A DNA stretch of 37,561 bases from an uncultured Acidobacteriia bacterium (GTDB lineage: Bacteria > Acidobacteriota > Terriglobia > Bryobacterales > Bryobacteraceae), in contig CAIXXM010000034.1 in NCBI GenBank assembly GCA_903923395.1, forward strand, positions 1 to 37,561, written 5' to 3'. The notes below the pieces were generated by a model. The model worked only from the letters and a program-made list of their open reading frames with translations, did no database searches and was not told the DNA's origin. This document shows positions 1-8,279 of the stretch, in pieces; positions within the stretch are counted from its first letter, which is position 1; every line of letters begins with the position of its first letter. A program made the position numbers and the translations under genes.

Positions 1-1
1 C

Positions 2-427
2 ATGCAGAAGCACTGGGATGTGATGCGTACCGATAACGCGGGCGATTTGTGGGTCAAGATCAGCGGGGATTTGCCCTCGGATTTCGGCTTCCCCATTCAG
101 GTGCACGCACATGAACCAGAGACCGTTTACGTGGTGCCGCTGAAGAGCGACGGCGACCGTTTTCCGGTGGATGCGAAGCTTCGCGTTTTCCGCAGCCGCA
201 CCGGAGGCAATACCTGGGAGCCGCTGACCAAGGGCTTGCCCCAGGAGAACTGTTACGTCAGTGTGCTGCGGGAGGCGATGTCCGGCGATACGTGTGATCC
301 CTGCGGCATTTACTTCGGCACCACAGGCGGACAGATCTACGGTTCATCCGATGCCGGGGACACCTGGACGGCCATTGTACGGGATCTTCCCTCCGTCTAT
401 TCGATTGAAGTGCAGACGCTGCCGTGA
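2..427 (+). CDS. BNR/Asp-box beta-propeller protein, C-terminal part (cut by window edge)
   Basis: The frame is open from the left edge, so this is the C-terminal 141 residues of a longer protein. It carries Asp-box type motifs of the form S/T-x-D/G-x-G-x-x-W at residues about 10-18 (TDNAGDLW), 66-73 (RTGGNTWE) and 114-122 (SSDAGDTWT), spaced as in six- or seven-bladed BNR/sialidase/VPS10-like propellers. Such proteins are often annotated as exo-alpha-sialidases or WD40/YVTN/BNR repeat proteins, but no catalytic residues can be judged from this fragment. The stop overlaps the GTG start of the next gene, so the two are probably translationally coupled. Confident in the fold, not in any enzymatic role. 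Confidence 0.85.
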   Translation: MQKHWDVMRTDNAGDLWVKISGDLPSDFGFPIQVHAHEPETVYVVPLKSDGDRFPVDAKLRVFRSRTGGNTWEPLTKGLPQENCYVSVLREAMSGDTCDPCGIYFGTTGGQIYGSSDAGDTWTAIVRDLPSVYSIEVQTLP

Positions 428-723
428 TTGAAATTGAACTGCCTGCTCATTTGCGCACGCTGGGGAAACTGGGCGGTGGCAGATTGTTCCTGGTGGTCGA
501 GGCCCCGCATACGCTGGGGCGGGCCATGGATGCGCTGGAGAAGCAGTGGCCCGATCTCCGCGGCACTTTGCGGGATCATTTGACCGGCAAACGGCGGCCA
601 TTCATCCGCTTCTATGCCTGCGGGCAGGATCTCTCGCTCGAAGCCTGGGATTATTTGTTGCCGGAGGAAGTGGTGTCCGGCAAAGAGCCACTGCTGTTGA
701 TCGGTGCGATTGCGGGCGGGTAG
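424..723 (+). CDS. MoaD/ThiS family sulfur-carrier protein
   Basis: A 99-residue ubiquitin-fold carrier that starts with GTG inside the stop region of the propeller gene (4-nt overlap). It begins [12 protein letters not shown] and ends [10 protein letters not shown]; the terminal Gly-Gly is the site that is adenylated and turned into a thiocarboxylate in MoaD and ThiS. Length is slightly above the usual 80-90 residues. No moaE, moeB or thiG lies nearby, so the pathway (molybdopterin, thiazole or another sulfur transfer) cannot be assigned. The overlap with a BNR-propeller gene suggests the two are used together, which is unusual for a cytoplasmic sulfur carrier. Confidence 0.85.
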   Translation: MIEIELPAHLRTLGKLGGGRLFLVVEAPHTLGRAMDALEKQWPDLRGTLRDHLTGKRRPFIRFYACGQDLSLEAWDYLLPEEVVSGKEPLLLIGAIAGG

Positions 724-728
724 CGGGT

Positions 729-1697
729 TTACAACTCCGCGAGCCGGATGCCGGAGAAGGTGAAACCGAAATTCGCGTCCGTGGCCTGCAGTCCGATGAC
801 GCCGCTGGGGCGGATTTCGGAATCGCCGCCAGTCCAATCGGTTTGCTGATAGCCTTCCACCCACGTGGAAACGTGGGGGCCGTCGGCGATGATGGTGATT
901 CGCATGGGAATCCGGTTGCGTGTGAAGATTTCGCGCGCCGGCTGTTTCCCGTATAACCCGCCCGTCCCGTAATCGACCGGCTTTTTGGGGTCTTTGGCTT
1001 GAAAGCGGTTATCGAGCACCACTTTGATCCCGCTCCACATTTTGTCCGCATCGCCGCGGAGGAAGAGTCCGCCCCACATTTCGGGCTTCGTGCGGAGGGT
1101 GCGGATGTCAGCGCTGCATTGCAGGACAAAGTCGCTGAAGCGGTCCGTCGTAACGATTTCGGCGGGCCCGCCTTCCATGTGGATGCGCCCGTCCTGTGTG
1201 CGTGAGAAGAAAGCCGGACCCCGTTTCACCGGCACCCAACCGTTGACAGGGTGCAGGGAAAGCGGGTGCGCGAGGATTTCGGCAATTTCGACGCCGCTGT
1301 TCTCCGCCGTAAGCCGCAGCGTGCCTCCGGAACCGCTCCCTTCGACCCACTGCCATTCCGTGGCCTGCGAGGGCAGCGGAAGGTTCTGCTGACACGCACC
1401 ACCGGGTACGCAATCCAGGCCAAGCGCCCCCTTCGCCCCCGTGCGGTTTCGAACCCGGATTCGCACGTCGTACTTGCCGAAGCGAGTGGTGGTTTGGATG
1501 GAGCCGCCAGAGGATTGCAAATTGCCCTGGATGGCTTCCGTCCAGCCGGAGCCTTTCCAGCCGAAGAGGGATGCACCGTCGAATAGACGAATCCAGCCCG
1601 CGGCCAATTGTTCCGGGGTGAGTGTCGTCCCGAGATCGGCCGCGGAAAGCAGGGTGGTTGCCAGCAGGAATGCGGTCACAACTCGAATGGGGCTCAC
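729..1697 (-). CDS. Secreted two-domain DUF1080 protein (3-keto-disaccharide hydrolase-like)
   Basis: A 322-residue protein with a signal peptide (hydrophobic core around residues 8-18, likely cleavage after LLSAA). The first DUF1080/LamG-like domain opens with LFDGASLFGW at 38-47. A second copy covers about 163-320 and contains GGLFLRGD at 209-216, close to the family signature. DUF1080 proteins are beta-jelly-roll proteins; several are now called 3-keto-disaccharide hydrolases and act on oxidised glycosides in the periplasm. The start is GTG at 1697; no good ribosome-binding site precedes it. It stands alone on the minus strand, 5 bp from the MoaD gene end. Fits with the sulfatases and GMC oxidoreductase further right as sugar-degrading equipment. 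Confidence 0.85.
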   Translation of the reverse strand: MSPIRVVTAFLLATTLLSAADLGTTLTPEQLAAGWIRLFDGASLFGWKGSGWTEAIQGNLQSSGGSIQTTTRFGKYDVRIRVRNRTGAKGALGLDCVPGGACQQNLPLPSQATEWQWVEGSGSGGTLRLTAENSGVEIAEILAHPLSLHPVNGWVPVKRGPAFFSRTQDGRIHMEGGPAEIVTTDRFSDFVLQCSADIRTLRTKPEMWGGLFLRGDADKMWSGIKVVLDNRFQAKDPKKPVDYGTGGLYGKQPAREIFTRNRIPMRITIIADGPHVSTWVEGYQQTDWTGGDSEIRPSGVIGLQATDANFGFTFSGIRLAEL

Positions 1698-1760
1698 GGG
1701 AGCAACATATCACTGCAGAACCTGTATTGGAGCCGAATGGCGGTCAGGGCGGTGAAAACG

Positions 1761-2906
1761 TCAGCCCAACTCTTCCAACACCTGATCAACCGTCTTGCCA
1801 TCGGCTGGGATGATGTGCACCGGAGCGCCCTCCGGCCGCCAGCGCTGGCGGAACTTTTCGTTCGGTGCACCGGCGAAGACCACCGTAGCCTTCACACCCA
1901 TGGCTGCTGCGGCATGCTGTCCCGCGGAATCATATCCGAAGTATTCCGCGCAGGCACCAATCACCCCCGCAAACTCCGCAAAGGAGCCGTCACAGAATTC
2001 GAAGCTGCCCCCTTCCTGTTCCACGGCGGCCGTCACGCGCTCGCGCTCTTCGCCGCCCGCGCCCCGGTCAATGAAGATCCTCCCGAACCTCGCCGCCAGG
2101 CTTTGCAACCAGCGGACTTCGAAATTTCCTCCGATCCGCTTTGTCTGGTTGCCGCCGACGCCCAGACTGACCGCAGCGAACGGCCGCTTGCCGGGAAGAT
2201 CCGCGCGTCCAACCGCGATATACCCAGACGCTTTCACGCCCAATGTCTCTTCCGCCCACTTTGCCGCAAGAGCGCCGAGTGGCAAGTCACTATCGCTGCG
2301 GTACGTCCGGCTGGGGAAATGGAAGTAGCGTTCCGCGGGGCAGGGCAGCAGCAGACCAAGCTGCGTGAAGCGGGAATCAGTATCTAGTACGATGCCGTCT
2401 TCGAAGTGCAAACGGCGCAGAAAGTCGAGGCGGTCCTGCACGGAGCCGCCGCGGGGATAATCGGCCCGCAGCCACTGCACGCGGGGATCGCCGGCAAAGA
2501 GTTCGGCAGATTTCTGCCCGCCGACGAAGACAATCTCTGCTTCTGGATATCTCTTTTTTGCCGCATCCAGCAGAACGCTGGTGATCTTGATATCGGAGCC
2601 CAGGGTCACACGCGACAGCACGTAGACTTTGCCCGTTTTATCCGGGGGGGCGGTCGCTGGGCGGGGTTCCTGTGCGGGAATCCAGGCGCGCATGAGGCGC
2701 TCATAGGCTTTCGCTTCCCGGGGCAGGAAGGAATCACAAAGCGGCTCAATTACATCGCGGAAGAACTCCGCCGGGTGGGCATCACCAAACGCACGGATCT
2801 CTTCGAGGCGCGGCTCGTCATCCCAGCCGCGCACCCGTGCGAGCAAATCTCTTGCCTGGTTGGAAGCGCACAGGCCAGCGTTCGCGGTACTTATTTGCTC
2901 AGGCAT
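1761..2906 (-). CDS. Glycosyltransferase family 9-like (heptosyltransferase-fold) protein
   Basis: The open frame runs back to a TTG at 2972, inside the phosphorylase gene; the first ATG, at 2906, is preferred because it avoids that overlap, giving 381 residues. The core has YVLSRVTLGSDIKITSVLL and AEIVFVGG, typical of the N-terminal Rossmann half of GT-B/GT9 enzymes that read position and height of nucleotide-sugar chains. A C-terminal GYDSAGQHAAAAMGVK segment resembles the donor-binding GHDSGPxHxAA motif of ADP-heptosyltransferases, with YDSAGQHAA replacing the usual GPxH. This suggests a sugar transferase or a GT9 relative with altered donor pocket. It is the last gene of the phosphorylase / GTPase run. 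Confidence 0.65.
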   Translation of the reverse strand: MPEQISTANAGLCASNQARDLLARVRGWDDEPRLEEIRAFGDAHPAEFFRDVIEPLCDSFLPREAKAYERLMRAWIPAQEPRPATAPPDKTGKVYVLSRVTLGSDIKITSVLLDAAKKRYPEAEIVFVGGQKSAELFAGDPRVQWLRADYPRGGSVQDRLDFLRRLHFEDGIVLDTDSRFTQLGLLLPCPAERYFHFPSRTYRSDSDLPLGALAAKWAEETLGVKASGYIAVGRADLPGKRPFAAVSLGVGGNQTKRIGGNFEVRWLQSLAARFGRIFIDRGAGGEERERVTAAVEQEGGSFEFCDGSFAEFAGVIGACAEYFGYDSAGQHAAAAMGVKATVVFAGAPNEKFRQRWRPEGAPVHIIPADGKTVDQVLEELG

Positions 2907-2952
2907 CCCGCAGACTTGTTCGCGAATGGCGGGGCCGTTGTGCGCGCTTTGC

Positions 2953-3807
2953 TCAAAAGTATTTCCCGACAATCTTTTCCAACTTCAGCTTCGTCGGTTC
3001 CGGCACCAGAGCCTTGTCCGTGATGATGGCATGCTTCAGCGAGGAACCGCACTTGCAGGTCCGTTCGGCAGGCATGCGCTTGACGGCTTCCGCCACCACC
3101 TTGGCGGCATTGGCGGCGTTCTGTGTGAGGACGCGGATGATGTCGGTCACCTCCACGGCATCGTGTTCCGGGTGCCAGCAGTCATAATCAGTCACCATGG
3201 CGACGGTGACGTAACAGATCTCTGCTTCGCGGGCGAGCTTGGCTTCCTGCAGGTTGGTCATGCCGATGACATCCATGCCCCAGGAGCGGTAGATGTTCGA
3301 TTCCGCCTTGGTGGAAAACGCCGGGCCTTCCATGCAAAGATAAGTGCCGCCCTGCTTGCCCGTGACGCCGGCGTCGCCGCATGCGGCTGTCACAACGTCA
3401 GAAAGCTGCGGGCAGATGGGGTCGGCAAAGCTCACATGCGCGACGAGGCCTTCGCCAAAGAACGTGGAAACACGTCCGCGCGTGCGGTCAAAGAACTGGT
3501 CGGGAATCACAAATTCCGTGGGGCGGTGCTCCTCTTTCAGAGAACCAACGGCGGAGAGCGAGATGATGCGCTCCACACCCAGCGTCTTCATGCCGTAGAT
3601 GTTGGCCCGGAAATTGAGTTCGGAGGGTGTGATGCGGTGACCGCGCCCGTGCCGCGCGAGGAACGCGACCTCCTGGCCTTCCAGTTGTCCCACCACAAAG
3701 TTGTCCGAGGGCAGCCCGAAGGGTGTCTCGACCGACACCTCCTCCTGCCCCGTGAAGCCGGGCATCGAGTAGAGTCCTGAGCCGCCGATAATGCCGATTT
3801 TCGCCAA
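2953..3807 (-). CDS. mtnP: S-methyl-5'-thioadenosine phosphorylase
   Basis: Cleaves methylthioadenosine with phosphate to adenine and methylthioribose-1-phosphate, the first step of methionine salvage. Family marks are IGIIGGSGLY near the N-terminus (phosphate loop), the NFRANIYGMK segment, GGTYLCMEGPAFSTKAES and the purine-site block VTDYDCW, which favours MTAP over guanosine/inosine phosphorylase. The frame continues up to an ATG at 3843, but that would overlap the upstream gene; TTG at 3807 is preceded by AGGGGAC at ideal distance, in the 14-nt gap after the upstream stop, and gives MAKIGIIGG, the normal family start. Length 284 residues is typical. Cotranscribed with the MeaB-epimerase gene. 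Confidence 0.92.
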   Translation of the reverse strand: MAKIGIIGGSGLYSMPGFTGQEEVSVETPFGLPSDNFVVGQLEGQEVAFLARHGRGHRITPSELNFRANIYGMKTLGVERIISLSAVGSLKEEHRPTEFVIPDQFFDRTRGRVSTFFGEGLVAHVSFADPICPQLSDVVTAACGDAGVTGKQGGTYLCMEGPAFSTKAESNIYRSWGMDVIGMTNLQEAKLAREAEICYVTVAMVTDYDCWHPEHDAVEVTDIIRVLTQNAANAAKVVAEAVKRMPAERTCKCGSSLKHAIITDKALVPEPTKLKLEKIVGKYF

Positions 3808-3821
3808 AGAAAGTCCCCTTT

Positions 3822-4919
3822 TTACGCCTGAATCAGTTCCCATAGTACGCCACCGGAAGAGGCCGGATGGACGAAGACATACAAATGACCGCCCGCGCCG
3901 CGTTTCGGTTCGCCCAGCAGCCGGACTCCACTGGCTTGCAAACGGGCCGCGGTGGCGCGCAGATCCTGCACTTTCACTGCGACATGGTGTAGCCCTGGGC
4001 CGCGTTTCGCAAGATACTTGCCGATCACGGAATCCGCATGAACCGGCTCCAGCAATTCCACGCGGGACTCGCCCGCCGGCAGCATGGCGACGTGCACGCC
4101 TTCATGCGCCACGGTTTCGCGCGAGGTTACCGTCATGCCGAGACTCTCGCAAAACTCTAGCGCTGTATCAATGCTTTGGACGGCGATGCCAAGGTGGTCC
4201 AGCACAAAGGCTTCGGGGCTGGCATCTGTCCGTTTCGTGCGCACCGTCAGCGTATTCACCAACTCCGCCACCCCGGTGCCGTCGATGGCGACGGTCCGGA
4301 AGATGGGGACCTGCGCGTCGCCCAAAGAGAGCATGGACTCCAGTTCGCGCTGCGTAAGATCGGCACCGGGGCGGTCGGCTTTGTTGATGACGAAGATCTG
4401 GGCGATCTCCATCACTCCGGCCTTGATGGCCTGCACATCATCTCCCATGCCGGGCACCAGAACGACCACCGTGACATCGGCCAGACCGGCAATTTCCACT
4501 TCATCCTGGCCCACACCCACGGTTTCGACGATGACATAATCAAACCCGGCGGCTGCGAACAGGCGCGAGAGCAGGCCGCTGGCTTTGGCGAGTCCGCCAT
4601 TGGCACCGCGTGTAGCCATGGAACGGATGAAGACACCGGAATCGGCATGGTGTTTCTGCATGCGAATCCGGTCGCCCAGGATGGCGCCGCCGGTGATGCG
4701 GCTAGTGGGGTCAATCGCGAGGATGGCGACGGTTTTGCCGCGCTGCCGGAGTTCCGCGGTGATGGCGTCCACCAGCGAACTCTTGCCGGCACCGGGCGGC
4801 CCAGTAATGCCGATGCACAAGCCTTCGCCCGCGGGCATGGAGGCAAGCGCGGCAATGGCATCGGGATCGCCATTCTCCAGGCCTGTGAGCAAGCGCGCTA
4901 ATTCACGAGTGGAGAGCAA
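3822..4919 (-). CDS. MeaB/ArgK GTPase fused to methylmalonyl-CoA epimerase
   Basis: A 365-residue fusion. Residues about 1-228 are a G3E-type MeaB GTPase with Walker A GPPGAGKS (40-47), DPTSRITGGAILGDRIRM, ETVGVGQDE (132-140) and NKAD (179-182). Residues about 238-365 are a vicinal-oxygen-chelate domain like methylmalonyl-CoA epimerase, with candidate metal ligands H242 (DHLGIAV), E288 (VELLEP), H311/H312 (LHHVAVKV) and E361 (WELIQA). MeaB guards loading and repair of B12 in methylmalonyl-CoA mutase; the epimerase supplies that enzyme with the R isomer. The usual MeaB C-terminal dimerisation extension seems to be missing and replaced by the epimerase. No mutase gene lies in the window. Start is TTG at 4919 without a clear ribosome site. 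Confidence 0.88.
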   Translation of the reverse strand: MLSTRELARLLTGLENGDPDAIAALASMPAGEGLCIGITGPPGAGKSSLVDAITAELRQRGKTVAILAIDPTSRITGGAILGDRIRMQKHHADSGVFIRSMATRGANGGLAKASGLLSRLFAAAGFDYVIVETVGVGQDEVEIAGLADVTVVVLVPGMGDDVQAIKAGVMEIAQIFVINKADRPGADLTQRELESMLSLGDAQVPIFRTVAIDGTGVAELVNTLTVRTKRTDASPEAFVLDHLGIAVQSIDTALEFCESLGMTVTSRETVAHEGVHVAMLPAGESRVELLEPVHADSVIGKYLAKRGPGLHHVAVKVQDLRATAARLQASGVRLLGEPKRGAGGHLYVFVHPASSGGVLWELIQA

Positions 4920-4942
4920 ATAGACAGTATCCCGCGCCGGAC

Positions 4943-5701
4943 CTATTGCTTCTTGCGGAAGGGCAAATGCCGCTTCACATCCGGCCAGAATTCCGTGATC
5001 AGATTGGAAACCACGTCATTGCCGACTGCCATGCCGAGACGTTCCAGCCCTGCCCCGGCGGAGCGCGCGTCGGGATAGTAGAGCGTGGTGACGGCAATCA
5101 CCCCCGCGTTGCCGGCGATTTCCGGAGTATTGAAGCACATGCGGCCGTCGTCCTTGCGTGTGATCACGACGCTGGCAATCGCATGGAATGCGCGGTTGCC
5201 GAACGTGCCCTTGCCGACGCGGAAGAAGCGGGGATCTTCATGCAGCAAACCGGGCAGCACGGCTTCCGTGACGTAGCTGCCAATGACTTGATCGCCCACG
5301 GAGCGTGCGTAAAATTTCCCGAAGCCCGCAGCCGCACCGTGCTTGAATCCGCCATCTGCCATCTGGGACTGTGCGGCATAACCGATCAGCAGCACGTAAT
5401 TCGGCCAGTCAAAGCTGTCGCTCTTGGCGATTTTGTATTTTTCAGCCGTGGTGAGAGGAACGTATTGCTCCTGCAAATTGTCGGCACGGTAATTCGGGAT
5501 CACGCCGAAGAGGCGCTTCTGGTTTGGCAGATTGAGGAGTTTGACGCCGGGCGCGGGTGCGGGAGTGAGATCCGGAAGAGTGTTGACCGGAGCGGTTTCG
5601 TGGGTGCTGTCCGCGGTGTCCTGCTGTGCGGACATGGTGCAGACCAGAGCTGCTGCCAACAGCACCACTTTCGCCGCGTCTTGGAGTGGAAAACGTCTCA
5701 C
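4943..5701 (-). CDS. Conserved exported protein of unknown function
   Basis: The open frame extends to 5905, but the upstream part overlaps the nagA gene end and reads as low-complexity non-protein. GTG at 5701, after AGGG, gives a 252-residue protein with a basic N-region and hydrophobic signal core (VVLLAAALVCTMSAQ). A Pro/Thr-rich linker follows, then a conserved-looking body with FGVIPNYRADN, YVPLTTAEKYKIAKSDSFDW, GAAAGFGKFYARSVGDQVIGSY and LHEDPRFFR. I recall similar proteins as frequent, uncharacterised exported proteins of Acidobacteriota, possibly outer-membrane associated, but no function is known to me. It ends 23 bp before the MeaB-epimerase gene and may head that transcript. Confidence 0.7.
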   Translation of the reverse strand: MRRFPLQDAAKVVLLAAALVCTMSAQQDTADSTHETAPVNTLPDLTPAPAPGVKLLNLPNQKRLFGVIPNYRADNLQEQYVPLTTAEKYKIAKSDSFDWPNYVLLIGYAAQSQMADGGFKHGAAAGFGKFYARSVGDQVIGSYVTEAVLPGLLHEDPRFFRVGKGTFGNRAFHAIASVVITRKDDGRMCFNTPEIAGNAGVIAVTTLYYPDARSAGAGLERLGMAVGNDVVSNLITEFWPDVKRHLPFRKKQ

Positions 5702-5820
5702 CGCCCTGTTGAACCCGCGCAGATCTATGAAGTCGCGGAGGGTGTCGTAAAGGTGAGTAAAGGTTTTGGGGCGGCACTGCGTGCATGCCGTTGTATTGAG
5801 GACGCAGTGCCCCCCAAAAA

Positions 5821-6942
5821 TTACACCACCTTTTCCCCCGCGACCCAAACCGCCTCCACGGTGATCTCGCCGCCAGCCATGCGGAAGGCAGTCAAGTCTG
5901 CCCATTCCCCAGCGAACAGGCCGCGCTGTCTACCCGGGAGCGCGATGCATTTCGCAGGCTGCACAGTGGCCAGACGCACGGCATCACCTAACTCCAGACC
6001 CGCGATGCGGACTAAGTTCGCCACACCTTTGTGCATCTTCAACGCCGAGCCTGCCAGCCTTTCCGTACCCACTAACTGCACTTTGTCATCTGGAGTAAGA
6101 TCCACCTGCTGCTCCCCGAGCCAGTAGCGCCCGGGTTCACATCCAGCCGGTGCCGCGGCGTCCGTCACCAGAACACTGCGCTCCAGTCCCTTGGCGCGCA
6201 GAGCCGTCGTCAGAAACGCCTTGCCCAGATGAATGCCATCCACGATAAAGCTCGCAGTCAGCCGGTCTTCCGCCATCTGGTCGAAGAGATAGTTCGGGTG
6301 CCGCCGCATCACGCCGTGCGCTCCATTGCCAAGGTGGGTGGACATGGTGGCTCCGGCATCGACCGCTGCCTGGATCTGTTCCGCCGTCGCGTGCGTATGG
6401 CCGATGCTCACCGTCACCGCATCCTTCACCAGCGCGGCGATGTAGTCGGGTGCTTCCTCCCAATGCGGCGAGACCGTCACAATCCGCACATTGCCTTCCG
6501 TGACTTCCTGCCAGCGGCGGTATTCGGCAAGATCAGGCTTCCGCACCCAGCGCAGAGGATGCGCGCCGCGTGGACCCTCTTCACCGGAAATATGCGGGCC
6601 TTCCACATGAAAACCGGCAATGGCGGGCATACGCTTCTGGGCTTCCCGCAGAACCTGCAGGCACTCGACCATGTCTTCCGGACCGCCGGTGATCACTGTC
6701 GGCAGGAAGCGTGTGGTGCCGGTCAAGTACAGTGCCTCACCGGCGCGAAGCACCTCTTCGACAGTCACTTTCGGGTTATTGAAATCAATGCCGAGGTAGC
6801 CGTTGATCTGGATGTCGACGAAGCCCGGCGCCAGCCAGAGTCCTCCGGGGGCGTCTTCTATCTCTGTTACCGCGGTGATCCGTGAATCGAATTCCACTTC
6901 GACCGGACGACCGGTCATTGCATCCCAACCTGAACACGTCAT
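5821..6942 (-). CDS. nagA: N-acetylglucosamine-6-phosphate deacetylase
   Basis: A 373-residue amidohydrolase that removes acetate from GlcNAc-6-phosphate in amino-sugar catabolism. Visible marks are PGFVDIQINGYLGIDF (39-54), the metal ligand Glu in FHVEGPHISG (E114), GHTHA with a ligand His (H182), STHLGNGAHGVMRRHP (H203) and the catalytic Asp in LVTDAA (D261). All expected residues are present. The IVDGIHL segment, normally substrate-contacting, is also intact. Start is ATG at 6942, divergent from the cupin gene 33 bp away. No nagB or sugar transporter lies nearby, so the gene works with partners elsewhere. Confidence 0.93.
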   Translation of the reverse strand: MTCSGWDAMTGRPVEVEFDSRITAVTEIEDAPGGLWLAPGFVDIQINGYLGIDFNNPKVTVEEVLRAGEALYLTGTTRFLPTVITGGPEDMVECLQVLREAQKRMPAIAGFHVEGPHISGEEGPRGAHPLRWVRKPDLAEYRRWQEVTEGNVRIVTVSPHWEEAPDYIAALVKDAVTVSIGHTHATAEQIQAAVDAGATMSTHLGNGAHGVMRRHPNYLFDQMAEDRLTASFIVDGIHLGKAFLTTALRAKGLERSVLVTDAAAPAGCEPGRYWLGEQQVDLTPDDKVQLVGTERLAGSALKMHKGVANLVRIAGLELGDAVRLATVQPAKCIALPGRQRGLFAGEWADLTAFRMAGGEITVEAVWVAGEKVV

Positions 6943-6975
6943 GCAGTCTCACGATACAACAGAGGTAGGAGAACC

Positions 6976-7575
6976 ATGCTGCCTCTTGTGCTGCTCTCAC
7001 TGCTGGCCGCGGACCTGCCGACCGACGCGAAGATCGAATTCGAGAATCCGAGCGTGCGGATTGTCCGTGTGCATTACACCCCTCATATGAAGACCGCCCT
7101 GCATGACCATCCGGCCGCCGCCGTGGTTTATGTCTACGTCACCGATGGCGGGCGGCTTCGGATTGGCCACGATGGAGAGGAACCCGTCACGCGGCCGCCG
7201 GTGAAAGCTGGTGGCATCCGCTACCAGAAGCCTGTGGCGGAGTCGCATGTCGTCGTGGAATTGGATGGCGTGGAAAGCGAATACATCCGCATCGAATTGA
7301 AGACCAGGCTGGTCGATCTGCCTGCAGCGGATGTTCGAATCCCCCCTGCGGAGAACCAGCCCTACGAATCCGGTTTGCTGCGGATTGAGCGGGTCACGTG
7401 TCCGCCGAACGGTGCCTGCCCGGTATCCGCGCATCCAGAGCGCCCGGCCGTGGTGGTCATCGGCAAGACGGCCCGCTGGCTGGAACCGAATGCGAGCGTG
7501 CTTCTCAACACGGCAAATACTCCGATGCAGCAGGTTCGTGTGGAATTGAAGACGCCGCCCGCGGCGCAGCCCTAA
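6976..7575 (+). CDS. Exported cupin-like protein
   Basis: A 199-residue protein that starts after a strong ribosome site (GTAGGAGA). A short hydrophobic leader (LPLVLLSLLAA) is followed by a double-stranded beta-helix pattern: FENPSVRIVRVHYTPHMKTALHDHP (cupin motif 1 with two His), VVYVYVTDG, then the motif-2-like region GGIRYQKPVAESHVVVEL. A second, degenerate half (residues about 125-195) lacks metal-binding His residues. The combination suggests a monofunctional metal-binding or ligand-binding cupin outside the cytoplasm. Divergent from nagA. Substrate unknown. Confidence 0.7.
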   Translation: MLPLVLLSLLAADLPTDAKIEFENPSVRIVRVHYTPHMKTALHDHPAAAVVYVYVTDGGRLRIGHDGEEPVTRPPVKAGGIRYQKPVAESHVVVELDGVESEYIRIELKTRLVDLPAADVRIPPAENQPYESGLLRIERVTCPPNGACPVSAHPERPAVVVIGKTARWLEPNASVLLNTANTPMQQVRVELKTPPAAQP

Positions 7576-7925
7576 CGGACCTGTTCTTCGACTGTTGTCA
7601 CCACGGCCTTTAGTTCCAGCGCCTGGCCGCTCAACTGATTGCCGGAGGTTTTAGTGGCTGATCCGCGTGAAAATTCCACGAACATTTGCGGCGCGTTCTG
7701 TATTATTCACAAGTTTTCAACACTGGCTCCACAGCGATGATGCCGCAAGCTGTTGAAAACAGGAGAGATCAAAGCTGTGGAAAGTGTGGAAAAAGCACTC
7801 GCGAAGAGAGCACCGTTCACGTTACAACGTTAAGTACGGATTGGCTGGCGCGCGATACCCTGTGCGAGATCTCGGGGGAGAGCAAACACGGAGGTCGCGC
7901 GCGCAGCCGTCTTATCCGCTCCGTT
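7576..7925. other. Gene-free stretch with DnaA-box-like and inverted motifs
   Basis: No convincing gene in 350 bp. It holds a dense set of 9-mers near the DnaA-box consensus TTATCCACA: TTTTCAACA (7714-7722), its inverse TGTTGAAAA (7751-7759), and two tandem units TGTGGAAAG and TGTGGAAAA (7776-7793). The ten-mers at 7713-7722 and 7751-7760 form a perfect inverted repeat 28 bp apart, and TCCACAGC (7728-7735) is inverted at 7774-7781. The rest (7800-7925) shows nothing I can name. Confidence 0.5.
7713..7793. repeat. Cluster of nested inverted repeats with four DnaA-box-like 9-mers
   Basis: GTTTTCAACA and TGTTGAAAAC form a perfect 10-bp inverted pair; TCCACAGC and GCTGTGGA form an interleaved 8-bp pair; two 9-mers TGTGGAAAG/TGTGGAAAA abut in tandem. 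The best match to the DnaA box (TTTTCCACA, one mismatch) is the reverse of 7785-7793. No dnaA, dnaN or gyrB lies within the window, so an origin role is only a possibility; a protein-binding site or RNA structure is equally open. Confidence 0.45.
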
Positions 7926-8279
7926 TCACTCCAACGTTAAAATCTGGCCCAATGCTTCGCATGCCTGCGCGAATGCCTCGTCTGGCACCTGCCTCCAAGG
8001 GTGCCGTCGTGCACCGCGAGCCCGCCAGTCAAACGACTTCGGCTGATGGCTGAGGATGTAACTCTTCTGTCCCTTTGGACCATCAAAGCGAATGGCGAAC
8101 GGGTTTGTTTCGTTGAAATCTGCGGTCGTCATCGGGAGGCCGATGACGATCCCAGTGCGCTCATTGAATTCCCTGGGAGAGAGGACCAGCAGCGGGTGAA
8201 TATCCTTCATCTCCCTGCCTGCCTGAGGATTGCAGTCAATCCAGATCATTTGCTGCCGTTCGGGAACCCAGTGTTTCAA
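7926..8279 (-). CDS. MazF/PemK-family mRNA interferase toxin
   Basis: A 117-residue toxin of the CcdB/MazF barrel fold: PERQQMIWIDCNPQAGREMKDIHPLLVLS contains the family's nucleic-acid-binding start and the P-x-x-G-x-E/H-x-x-x-x-R/HP pattern, and GIVIGLPMTT corresponds to the conserved strand holding the catalytic Thr/Ser. MazF enzymes cut single-stranded RNA at short sequences and halt translation. The start overlaps the antitoxin stop by 4 nt, the usual coupling that keeps antitoxin in excess. Both genes look intact, so the pair may be functional. Confidence 0.88.
   Translation of the reverse strand: MKHWVPERQQMIWIDCNPQAGREMKDIHPLLVLSPREFNERTGIVIGLPMTTADFNETNPFAIRFDGPKGQKSYILSHQPKSFDWRARGARRHPWRQVPDEAFAQACEALGQILTLE

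Noticed and set aside
5702-5905. N-terminal extension of the exported unknown protein up to 5905
   Set aside because: It overlaps nagA and lacks a signal peptide; the leader only makes sense with a start at 5701.
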